16,099 nt of DNA. Source: JAFKKS01 sp039808325 (GTDB lineage Bacteria; Pseudomonadota; Alphaproteobacteria; Rhizobiales; Xanthobacteraceae). Where the stretch lies: assembly GCA_039808325.1 (NCBI GenBank), contig JBDHSU010000093.1, forward strand, positions 1 through 16,099, given 5' to 3'. The notes under the pieces were generated by a model. It was not told the DNA's origin. It made no database searches and saw only the letters and a list, made by a program, of their open reading frames with translations. Shown here in pieces: positions 7,711 to 14,563 of this stretch; position 1 is the first letter of the stretch, and each line of letters starts with the position of its first letter. The position numbers and the translations under genes were made by a program.

Positions 7711-8616
7711 TTAGCCGTCGGCGATTTGCGCGCTGGCCTGCATCGCCAGATGTCCCTCTTGATCGCGCGCCCACATCGTAAGTTCGCCATCCCCCTCCGG
7801 CTTCGCGGCTGCTTCGATCCAGAACCGGCGGTCGACGAAAAGCGGCTTCACCCCGCAGAAGCTGAATTTAACCAGACGGCGGCCCGGTTGCGCGCTGGCC
7901 GCCAACCCTTGCAGGAGCGTGGCCGTCAGCGGTCCGTGCACGACGAGGTCGGGGTAGCCTTCCTGCTCCAGCGCATAGGTTTGATCATAGTGAATGCGAT
8001 GTCCGTTGAAGGTCAGCGCCGAATAACGAAACAGGAGCGTCGTATCCGGGTTGATCTCCTGGCTGACATCAACGCGTGTGGGCGTCGCCTCGCCGGCAGC
8101 CAGCCGTCCCGGCGGCGATGGCGAGCGATAAACAATATCCTGCTGCTCCTCCACGCAGAGCTGCCCGTCCATCGAGAGCGCGTGGCGCACGGTTACAAAC
8201 GTCAGGGATCCGCTCTTTCCGGACTTGCTTTCGATTTTGACGATCTCGCTGCGGCGTGACGCCTCCGCTCCGACGATCAGCGGCGCATGATACGTCAGCC
8301 TTCCGCCGGCCCACATGCGGCGCGGCAGCGTGATCGGCGGAAGAAATCCACCGCGCTTTGGATGCCCATCGGTTCCAAGCTCTCGTCGACGGACGGCCGG
8401 ATTGAAGAAGAGCCAATGCCATCCGGGCGGAAGTGCCGCCCCTTTCCCCGGCGCTTCGTCCCAATCGAGCATTGCCGCGAGGGCGGCAACGCGTTCCGTC
8501 GCAATCGTCTCGGTCGCCGTTTCGGTACGCCCGATCCAGGAGGACCAATCGTCTGCGCCCTCCGGAGAACCACTCCTCTCCGATCCGCTCGACGAAACAC
8601 TTGCGCGAACTTCCAT
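7711..8616 (-). CDS. HTD2 / mesaconyl-C4-CoA-hydratase-like hotdog hydratase (MaoC superfamily)
   Basis: 301 aa with two hotdog halves. The N-terminal half contains W-x-W-LFFNP, then LPRRMWAGG at 97-105 and a TYHAPLIVG segment. The C-terminal half carries the catalytic block LFRYSALTFNGHRIHYD, with Asn204, His206, His209 and Asp211, and then GYPDLVVHGPL with His227. This arrangement is that of HTD2-type 3-hydroxyacyl dehydratases and of mesaconyl-C4-CoA and itaconyl-CoA hydratases. The expected reaction is reversible hydration of an enoyl-type CoA thioester in the cytoplasm. ATG at 8616 has GAGGAG about 12 nt upstream and starts 26 nt after the CoA-transferase stop. It is the last gene of the ligase operon. 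It contrasts with the other dehydratase here (11055-12257), which lacks the HRIHYD block. Confidence 0.88.
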   Translation of the reverse strand: MEVRASVSSSGSERSGSPEGADDWSSWIGRTETATETIATERVAALAAMLDWDEAPGKGAALPPGWHWLFFNPAVRRRELGTDGHPKRGGFLPPITLPRRMWAGGRLTYHAPLIVGAEASRRSEIVKIESKSGKSGSLTFVTVRHALSMDGQLCVEEQQDIVYRSPSPPGRLAAGEATPTRVDVSQEINPDTTLLFRYSALTFNGHRIHYDQTYALEQEGYPDLVVHGPLTATLLQGLAASAQPGRRLVKFSFCGVKPLFVDRRFWIEAAAKPEGDGELTMWARDQEGHLAMQASAQIADG

Positions 8617-8642
8617 TGAAATACGAACTCCTCGTTTCGGCT

Positions 8643-9839
8643 TTAATAGATCGCCTGCTCGTCCTGCAACGATCGGCGTTCGGCGTCACTCAAACCAAGA
8701 AGGTCACCGAAGACATAATCTTCATGCTCGCCCAGGGCCGGCGTTCCTCGTACAATGCCGACGTCCTCCCCTTGCGAGAAACGCATCGGAACGCCGACTG
8801 CGGCTCGCTGGCGGCCATCCGGCTCCGAAACGGTCACGATCGATCGGCGCTCACCCAGATGTGGATCGTCGACGATTTCTCGCGTCGTCCACGACGCGTG
8901 CGCGGAAACGCCGGCGCGCTGAAGCGACACGGCCGCCTCTTCCGCCGACCATAGCTTCGTCCAACCGGAAACGATCGCGTCGAGCGAGACGCTATGTCGG
9001 CGCCGCTCAGATTCGGATGAGAACCGTGTGTCGTCGGCGAGCTCCGGTTTGCCGATTACATTGACGAAGGCGCGCCACTCCGCATCGCTGCCGACCGCGA
9101 TTGCAATCCAGCAATCGTCCCCGCGCGAGGGATAAACGCCGTGCGGCGCCATGCGAGGATGATCGTTGCCAATGCGCGAGGGCTGCGCGCCCGCCGCCGC
9201 TTGCAGCAGCGCCTCGCCGATCAAGGACGAAGCAACCTCGCGCGCCGCGACGTCGACGTGTCGGCCTTCGCCCGTTGCGCGGCGCTGATGCAAGGCGGCG
9301 ACCACCGCAAGCGCCGCATTCAACCCGACCGTATGATCCATGGCATGCCGCATCTCGACCGGCGGCCCGTCGGAGAACCCCGTCAGATAACCAAGCCCAC
9401 CCCACGCTCCGAAGAGCGGAGCATAGCCGGCGAAATGCGAATCCGGTCCCGACTGTCCCGACGAGGACACGGAGAGCAGCACGATGTCCGATTTGACGGC
9501 GCGCAGCGCGTCATAGCCGAGACCGAGCCGTGCGAGAACGCCGGGGCGAAAACTTTCGGCGGCAACATCGGAAATCCCGACGAGGCGTTTCGCTAAGTCG
9601 ACGCCCTTCGGATGCTTCAGATTGATGCGGATCGAAAGCTTGTTGGATGCGACCTGATCGAAACTCGCCGGCCCCAGCCGCCCATACACGGGATGCGGTT
9701 TACGAAAAATGTCGGGCCGATGCGCGCTTTCGATCTTGATGCATTCGGCGCCCAATTGCGACAGCATATGGGTGCAGAACGGCCCGGCCGCGTGAACCGT
9801 GAAATCGGCAATCCGAACACCTTCCAGCGGCTTGGTCAT
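8643..9839 (-). CDS. Class III (CaiB/BaiF) CoA-transferase, catalytic subunit
   Basis: 398 aa. The family start (LEGVRIADFTVHAAGPFCTHML), the LGAECIKIE strand, the NLKHPKG segment, SFRPGVLARLGLGYD and the SSSGQSGP turn are all present. The presumed catalytic Asp168 sits in RHAMDHTVGLNAAL, very close to Asp169 of formyl-CoA transferase. These enzymes move CoA between carboxylic acids through an aspartyl-CoA anhydride and thioester. The start ATG overlaps the stop of the upstream CoA-transferase gene as ATGA, so the two are translationally coupled and may form a heteromer. Substrates cannot be told from sequence; mesaconate, itaconate, succinate, benzylsuccinate and oxalate enzymes all belong to the family. 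Confidence 0.93.
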   Translation of the reverse strand: MTKPLEGVRIADFTVHAAGPFCTHMLSQLGAECIKIESAHRPDIFRKPHPVYGRLGPASFDQVASNKLSIRINLKHPKGVDLAKRLVGISDVAAESFRPGVLARLGLGYDALRAVKSDIVLLSVSSSGQSGPDSHFAGYAPLFGAWGGLGYLTGFSDGPPVEMRHAMDHTVGLNAALAVVAALHQRRATGEGRHVDVAAREVASSLIGEALLQAAAGAQPSRIGNDHPRMAPHGVYPSRGDDCWIAIAVGSDAEWRAFVNVIGKPELADDTRFSSESERRRHSVSLDAIVSGWTKLWSAEEAAVSLQRAGVSAHASWTTREIVDDPHLGERRSIVTVSEPDGRQRAAVGVPMRFSQGEDVGIVRGTPALGEHEDYVFGDLLGLSDAERRSLQDEQAIY

Positions 9840-11032
9840 CGCGCGCTCGCCTGCATCGCTTCAGCGGGTTGTCGCTGCGAGATCGGTTGCGGCGGCGAAT
9901 AGTCACCCAAGGCCGGCGGCCCTTGACGCAGCGCGAGCGGCTCCGCGCCAAAACGAAAGGGCGCCACGAGCATATCGAGCGTTCCAATCCCTTCGATCGG
10001 CACAGGCGCAAACAAACCCCGGGCGCGCTCGTGCGGATCGGCCAACACTTCTGCCGGCGTGTTGTATCGCGCGATCGGAACGCCCAATGTCTGGCCGCGG
10101 GCGACGATATCGGAGACTTTCTTGTCCCGCATCCATGCCCGAATATTGGCGTTGATCTCCGTACCGCGGCGGCTTCGCTCGATCGATGTATCGAGCGCCG
10201 GGTCAAGAGCCCAAGCAGGGCGTTCGAGCAATTCGACAAGCGCTTTCCATTGACGATCCTCGAGCGTCAAAAGCTCGACATCGCCGTCGGCACATCGCAA
10301 AACACCACCGAAACGGAAGGACCGCGAACTGCGGTGCTCGACCGATCCATCGCCGAACCTTTGCACCGCGAATGCACCAACCGCGAGCGCAGCGTCCTGT
10401 ATCGAGATGTCGACGAATTGACCGCCGACTTCGTCACGGACCCAAAGCGCCGACAACGCGCCCAGAGCCGCGGCGATGCCGCCCTGAAGCGAAGCAAAGT
10501 GCCCATAGATCTTGACCGGAGGACGGTCGGGCAAAACCTCAAAAGACAATCCGTTCGGCAGGAGGTTGCCTTCGCCGCATGCGTGAAGAAGGCCGATCTC
10601 TTCCCCTTTCCAGTTGGATTTGGGGCCGCTCGCGCCGAAGGGGAGAACGGAAACGTGCACGAGGCGCGGATAGCGTTTGGCAAGCGTTTGCGGATCTGTA
10701 TCAAGTGCCGCGCGCTGGGCGGATGGCGTGTCATCGATGAAAATATCAGCCTCTTCGAGAAGCGCGGCGATGCCGGCGCGGCCGTCTTCGTCCAGCGCAT
10801 CGAACACTGCGCTGCACATTCCCGCGGCGAGATACGCAAACAAGGCGCTGACTTTTTCCTCCCCGAGGAATGGCGGCTCTTTGCGTAGCGGGCTTCCTTC
10901 CGGCGGCTCCAAGAAAAGCGTCTCTGCCCCGAGGATACAAAGAAGCCGTCCGGCATATGCAGCGCCCACGCTAGACGCGCGAACAACCACCTTCATCCCT
11001 GATAACGGAGCGTTTTGCGCCGGCTGCACCAT
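9836..11032 (-). CDS. Class III (CaiB/BaiF) CoA-transferase-like subunit lacking the catalytic Asp
   Basis: 398 aa from ATG 11032, exactly the length of its downstream neighbour. This start has GAGGG (11039-11043) at 6 nt. A longer reading to 11098 would overlap the preceding gene by 44 nt and adds 22 unlike residues. Family marks are the N-terminal LSGMKVVVRASSVGAAYAGRLL, the LGAETLFLEPP strand, SVLPFGASGP, then PPVKIYGHFASLQGGIAAAL and GGQFVDISIQDA. At the place where relatives have GH-x-A-D/E-x-Q-x-G, it has Ser181 (HFASLQGG), so the catalytic Asp is missing by alignment. Also, the Rossmann start reads VVVRASSVGAAYAG, without the usual Asp/Leu and Pro. It may be a non-catalytic partner of the next subunit, as in heteromeric class III enzymes, or have a different acyl activity. 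Confidence 0.88.
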   Translation of the reverse strand: MVQPAQNAPLSGMKVVVRASSVGAAYAGRLLCILGAETLFLEPPEGSPLRKEPPFLGEEKVSALFAYLAAGMCSAVFDALDEDGRAGIAALLEEADIFIDDTPSAQRAALDTDPQTLAKRYPRLVHVSVLPFGASGPKSNWKGEEIGLLHACGEGNLLPNGLSFEVLPDRPPVKIYGHFASLQGGIAAALGALSALWVRDEVGGQFVDISIQDAALAVGAFAVQRFGDGSVEHRSSRSFRFGGVLRCADGDVELLTLEDRQWKALVELLERPAWALDPALDTSIERSRRGTEINANIRAWMRDKKVSDIVARGQTLGVPIARYNTPAEVLADPHERARGLFAPVPIEGIGTLDMLVAPFRFGAEPLALRQGPPALGDYSPPQPISQRQPAEAMQASAR

Positions 11033-11054
11033 TTTCGACCCTCGAACTTCTTCG

Positions 11055-12257
11055 TCAACGAACGACTGGAAGCTCCAGATCGAGAGCCGAACCGTCAAAG
11101 AACGCCGGGATGTTCACATCACGGGCAGGCAGGATGACGGTCGCCAAGCCCGGCGTCGTCAATTCACCGCGCTGATTTTCACCCCGGATTTCGATGTCGA
11201 CGAGCGCGTGCTTGTCCTTGATGTATTTCTTCGTCACGCTACCCCTGCACCATGTGCAATCGCCCATCGTATTGAAACGCCGCATCTCTGTGCGCACGCG
11301 CTTGATGAACGCGGCATCTCCCATCCAATTCGTCACCAGGCTGCACATCCATGCCGAGCGCTGAGGGCCGTAATCGTACGTGCCCGGCACGCCGACTTCC
11401 TTCGCGACCGACTCACGGTGGTGGCCAATGCCAGTGTATTCGATGCCGCCGCCGGCCTCCGGATTGCGGAAGAAATGGCCAGGATGCTTCATCGCTGCCT
11501 TGAAGACGACACCATGCGTATGACCACGGCCGCAGCCGACCAGGAAGCCCATCGTGTCCATCAGCGACAGAGGCCCGCGCACGATCGGCGGAAGCTCGTC
11601 GCCAACCTTCACGTCCTCCCAATAGAGGACATTGCTGCCGCGTGTCCGCTCGTCTTCGCGAAGGATGGCATCGTCGATTTGCGCGAATTCTTCCGCGGTG
11701 TATTCGTACGTTTTGATGTCCTTGTACTTGCCGGCATCGCGGGCCGCTTTTCGTTCATGTCGCGTGCAGGTGCCGAGCGCGCGAGCGACGATCTGCCCAT
11801 GCTGATTGCAGTATGTCGCCTCGACATACTGCAAGACCAAGCGGCCGGAGAATTTACTCTCTTTCACTTCCACACCAACCACACGCTCGATCGCGGTGAT
11901 GCGGTCGCCCGGCCGAACGTGACGAAAAAGCTCCCAATCGTTGCCGGCGTAGAAGCCATGCACACCCGGCAGTCCCCATCGTGTTCGGCCGATCCATCCG
12001 AACGCCATCGGGAACATGGGATGCGCCACAATACTGCCGTACCGGCTCAATCGCCCATGTTCTTGGTCACGATAGAGAGGATTGAGGTCGCCGATGCCGT
12101 TGCAAAAATTGCGAATGGTGTCTTCAGTCGCGTCTTGGAGATAAGGGCCCTCGGGACGCAACTGAAGACCGATCATCTTCCGCGCGGCCGCAATAGCGTC
12201 GTCAGATATTTTGCCTTCTGCCGGCGCATGCCCGACATCGCGTTCGACAACGTTCAT
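11055..12257 (-). CDS. Double-hotdog FAS1-like / MaoC-type acyl-CoA dehydratase
   Basis: 400 aa. ATG 12257 is chosen for a strong GAGGAG (12264-12269) 6 nt upstream; a longer frame to 12338 would run into the preceding ligase gene. The N-terminal FAS1-like dehydratase domain (about 20-170) has FCNGIGDLNPLYRD followed by SIVAHPMF, where R-hydratases have NP-[LI]-H-x-D, so the His is Tyr. The second hotdog (about 210-390) begins YWEDVKVGDELPPIVRG and holds GRGHTHG, GIGHHRES and a late TKKYIKDKHALVDIEI strand. Family role: hydration or dehydration of a CoA ester. It lies between the ligase and the CoA-transferases, 22 nt before the next start. The substrate is unknown and may be bulky or aromatic. 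Confidence 0.85.
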   Translation of the reverse strand: MNVVERDVGHAPAEGKISDDAIAAARKMIGLQLRPEGPYLQDATEDTIRNFCNGIGDLNPLYRDQEHGRLSRYGSIVAHPMFPMAFGWIGRTRWGLPGVHGFYAGNDWELFRHVRPGDRITAIERVVGVEVKESKFSGRLVLQYVEATYCNQHGQIVARALGTCTRHERKAARDAGKYKDIKTYEYTAEEFAQIDDAILREDERTRGSNVLYWEDVKVGDELPPIVRGPLSLMDTMGFLVGCGRGHTHGVVFKAAMKHPGHFFRNPEAGGGIEYTGIGHHRESVAKEVGVPGTYDYGPQRSAWMCSLVTNWMGDAAFIKRVRTEMRRFNTMGDCTWCRGSVTKKYIKDKHALVDIEIRGENQRGELTTPGLATVILPARDVNIPAFFDGSALDLELPVVR

Positions 12258-12273
12258 CTGCAACTCCTCTGAA

Positions 12274-13179
12274 TCACGATAGGGCAGCGGCGCCTTGGCG
12301 CTCTTGTGTCGGCGCGAGGCAAGACCCAGCGGCTTCAACTATTTGGTCCAAACTGCGTGCGACGAAGACACCGGCCTTCTCCAAGGCATCCACCTTCGAC
12401 ACCCAGGTGTCGGCGTAGGATCCGATCATCGCCGCAGCGTGTCCCATCTTCTTGCCCGGCGGAGCGGTGCGCCCAACGAGCAGCGCCGCAACCGGTTTTG
12501 CACCTGCCTGACGCGCATAGTCCGCGACCGCATACTCCTCGGTCCCACCGATCTCGCCGAGATAGACGATGGCTTCTGTTTCAGGATCTTGATGAAAAAG
12601 ATCGATGGCCTCGGCAGCGTTTACGCCCTTCACCGGATCGCCCCCGATTCCGATGCACGTCGTCTGCCCGAATTGCGCTTGCGACAGCCGATGCGCGGCT
12701 TCGTATGACAAAGATCCGCTGCGTGAGATCATGCCGAGCGAACCGGGGCGGTAACAAAAGCTCGGCATGAACCCGAGCTTGGATTTTCCCGGCGAGATGA
12801 GGCCTGGAGAATTCGGACCGACGAGGCAAGCAGCATTTTGCCGCGCGGCCGCACGCATCTCGATTGCGTCCGCGACGGGCAGCCCATCGCCGGGATAGGC
12901 AACGAGCGAGCATCCGCTCTCGATGGCCTCGATGACCGCATCAAGCGCAGCTGGCGCAGGGACGTACACAAGCGCAGCGTTGGCGCCGTGTTCGCGAACC
13001 GCCTGCTCTACACTTTCAACGACAGGAACGCCTTCGACTTCCTGCCCTCCTCGCCCCGGCGCCACGCCGGCGACGACCTGTGCGCCGTACGTGTGAAGGT
13101 CGCGCGCCGAAAACGTCCCAAAACGCCCGGTGATGCCGAGGATGACGATGCGGGTGGCTTGGTTGAGAAGAACGCTCAT
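12274..13179 (-). CDS. Succinyl-CoA-synthetase-like acid-CoA ligase, alpha subunit (SucD/MtkB family)
   Basis: 301 aa, close to the 289-aa SucD of Escherichia coli. The CoA-binding Rossmann start GITGRFGTFSARDLHTYGAQVVAGVAPGRGG, the GPNSPGLISPGKSKLGF loop, the SRSGSLSYE turn and the phosphorylatable His247 in KKMGHAAAMIG are present. Differences from the TCA enzyme: the usual GPNCPG has Ser for Cys, and the GGKGT loop after the active His is replaced by GSYADTW. It resembles malate-CoA ligase alpha subunits as much as true SucD. The start overlaps the beta-subunit stop as ATGA. With the beta subunit it should activate a carboxylic acid with ATP or GTP and CoA; the acid is not known. Confidence 0.9.
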   Translation of the reverse strand: MSVLLNQATRIVILGITGRFGTFSARDLHTYGAQVVAGVAPGRGGQEVEGVPVVESVEQAVREHGANAALVYVPAPAALDAVIEAIESGCSLVAYPGDGLPVADAIEMRAAARQNAACLVGPNSPGLISPGKSKLGFMPSFCYRPGSLGMISRSGSLSYEAAHRLSQAQFGQTTCIGIGGDPVKGVNAAEAIDLFHQDPETEAIVYLGEIGGTEEYAVADYARQAGAKPVAALLVGRTAPPGKKMGHAAAMIGSYADTWVSKVDALEKAGVFVARSLDQIVEAAGSCLAPTQERQGAAALS

Positions 13180-14300
13180 GCGGCGGCCCGCGCTTGCTGC
13201 AGGGTGCTTCCCACCGCCGATCCAAGATCCTGATGATTATGATAACCCGCGTCTTCCAAAAGCGCCGTCGCGCGCTCACCACCGGTGCCATTGAGCCGGA
13301 AGATCACAGGCTTGCCGCGCGATCTTTTGGCGAGAATATCGATCAGCGTGCGCGCGACACGATCGGTCTGCATGCCGCCACCAAAGATACTTACGAGTAT
13401 CGCGCGGACGCCCGCGTCTTGATCGAGAAGATCGAAAGCGAGCGAGAAGCCCTCCGGCGTCGGATTTCCGCTGCAATCAAGGAAGCAAGCCGGGCGCCCA
13501 CCGGCAGCCTCGATCGCATCCATCGCGGCCATCGTCATGCCGGCGCCGGATGAGATCAGTCCGATGTCGCCTTCGAGCGGCACCAGGATCAACTGCGCAT
13601 CACGACTGCGACGCATCGTCTCGGATTCGTGAGCGCGCATAACGTCCAGTTCGGCTGCGATGTGCGCATTGCGATAGGCGGCCGCATCATCGCGGACGAC
13701 CTTGGCGTCGCCACAGATCAACTTGCCGTCGGCCAGCACGATCAGCGGATTGATTTCAACGGTGAGGCAATCTTGCATCGCTGCGACACGAAGGAGCCGG
13801 CGCGCCAAAGCGACGACCCGCTCGCGAACAGCGGAATCACCTTCGGCATTCGCGAGAATTCGGCGTAAGGCGTGACCGCGGAAATTGGAGGGATGTCCAA
13901 TTTCGTATCGGACAGGCGCGGGGCCGGATTCGACGTCGACACCACCCTGCGGGGAATAGAGGAAGACGAAGCCGCCGGCCTCGCCGTCTGTCGTCACGGA
14001 AAGATAAAGTTCACGAGCAACAGAGAGCCAAGGCTCGATCAGCACCCCGCGCGGTGCTTCTCCTCCAAAACGAGTCCGCATAATCGTGTGAAATGCGGCA
14101 ACCACTTCCTCGGCGCTCCCACATCGCCGAACGCCGCCAGCCTTCCCTCGCCCTCCACTTGCGACGTCCGCCTTAACGGCCACCGGAAAGCTGAAGCTGC
14201 GACCGCCCAGGTCCGCAACGGTCAATACCCTCTGACCGTCCGGGACAGGTATCTGGTTAACGGCAAGAAGGGACTTGCCCTCGGACTCAGGTAAAAGCAT
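13176..14300 (-). CDS. Succinyl-CoA-synthetase-like acid-CoA ligase, beta subunit (SucC/MtkA family, ATP-grasp)
   Basis: 374 aa from ATG 14300. The start MLLPESEGKSLLAVNQIPVP aligns with family starts. ATG 14309 would add three residues; neither has a Shine-Dalgarno sequence. The ATP-grasp domain holds AVKADVASGGRGKAGGV (Lys43) and the Mg ligands Asn184 in VEINPL and Asp198 in ICGDAK, 14 residues apart as in SucC. The C-terminal ligase-CoA domain contains GDIGLISSGAGMTMAAMDAI, the FGGGMQTDRVA loop and RLNGTGGERA in place of the canonical RLxGTN. First gene of the six-gene operon, overlapping the alpha subunit by 4 nt. Predicted promoter and operator lie over its start, so a leaderless mRNA is likely. 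Substrate acid uncertain. Confidence 0.9.
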   Translation of the reverse strand: MLLPESEGKSLLAVNQIPVPDGQRVLTVADLGGRSFSFPVAVKADVASGGRGKAGGVRRCGSAEEVVAAFHTIMRTRFGGEAPRGVLIEPWLSVARELYLSVTTDGEAGGFVFLYSPQGGVDVESGPAPVRYEIGHPSNFRGHALRRILANAEGDSAVRERVVALARRLLRVAAMQDCLTVEINPLIVLADGKLICGDAKVVRDDAAAYRNAHIAAELDVMRAHESETMRRSRDAQLILVPLEGDIGLISSGAGMTMAAMDAIEAAGGRPACFLDCSGNPTPEGFSLAFDLLDQDAGVRAILVSIFGGGMQTDRVARTLIDILAKRSRGKPVIFRLNGTGGERATALLEDAGYHNHQDLGSAVGSTLQQARAAA

Positions 14301-14303
14301 AGA

Positions 14304-14317
14304 ATGCATAATGCATT
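14304..14317. promoter_or_regulatory. Tandem ATGCAT operator copy B (ligase operon)
   Basis: ATGCAT occurs twice, 7 bp apart (14304-14309 and 14311-14316), followed by T. It matches copy A at 12 of 14 positions. AATGCAT-A-ATGCATT (14303-14317) is a perfect inverted repeat with a one-base centre, and ATAATGCATTAT (14308-14319) is a perfect 12-bp palindrome. The site covers the predicted -10 box and lies just upstream of the first start codon, ideal for repression by the divergently encoded GntR protein (inference). Confidence 0.6.
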
Positions 14318-14335
14318 ATCAGTTGATAGCGTCAA
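14308..14335 (-). promoter_or_regulatory. Predicted promoter of the ligase operon (leaderless transcript)
   Basis: Read on the minus strand: TTGACG (-35, 14330-14335), 16-nt spacer, CATTAT (-10, 14308-14313). A start site about 7-8 nt further falls on or next to the A of ATG 14300, so no room is left for a ribosome binding site. This explains why none is found before the beta-subunit gene. Predicted by eye only. Confidence 0.45.
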
Positions 14336-14414
14336 GCGACCTGCTGATCGAACTCGAATTTGCTGGCATGCGGCCATTTCCTCTGACGCGTCCCGCCGCC
14401 CTGCAACCGGGAAA

Positions 14415-14452
14415 TCACACAGGCGCGCCTCGCGGCTCGCGCGACTGTGTGA
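14415..14452. repeat. 38-bp inverted repeat (hairpin or operator) in the divergent promoter region
   Basis: TCACACAG (14415-14422) and CTGTGTGA (14445-14452) are perfect 8-bp arms. After one mismatch, five further pairs (CGCGC/GCGCG) leave a 10-nt loop. On the plus strand it is followed by AAAAG and on the minus strand by TTTC, so it is not a standard terminator. It lies about 80 bp upstream of the ligase promoter and 70 bp before the gntR -10 box. It could be an operator for a dimeric regulator or a structural element. Confidence 0.55.
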
Positions 14453-14521
14453 AAAGAGATGTTGCGGGAAACTCGCGAGCAATCGCTCAACAAGCCTAGT
14501 CCGACTTCACCGAACTGATTG

Positions 14522-14527
14522 TATAAG
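14522..14527 (+). promoter_or_regulatory. Possible gntR -10 box
   Basis: TATAAG, 5 of 6 matches to the consensus and preceded directly by TG, stands 36 nt before the GTG start of the regulator gene. No convincing -35 box is seen 15-18 nt upstream. The surrounding ATTGTATAAGAC resembles AATGTATAAGAT on the minus strand in front of the importer operon (7649-7660). Confidence 0.3.
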
Positions 14528-14563
14528 ACGAACGCCTGCCCGGGGCGGCGACGGAGACCGAAG

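Noticed and set aside
11033..11098. Longer N-terminus for the Asp-less CoA-transferase
   Set aside because: It would overlap the upstream gene by 44 nt, while ATG 11032 has GAGGG at the right distance and restores the family start.
10677..12272. A 531-codon open frame on the plus strand
   Set aside because: It lies antisense to the CoA-transferase and dehydratase genes, has no family-like sequence, is rich in Arg/Ala/His and starts inside another gene. It is a by-product of high-GC codon use.
637..14427. TCACACAGG(G)CGCG present at both 637-650 and 14415-14427
   Set aside because: A single match of this length with an indel is expected by chance among all pairs in 16 kb, and the first copy simply follows a stop codon.
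14519..14563. TTG start for the GntR gene at 14519
   Set aside because: It adds 15 Arg/Pro-rich residues, has no ribosome site and overlaps the likely -10 box. GTG 14564 has GGAG at 7 nt.
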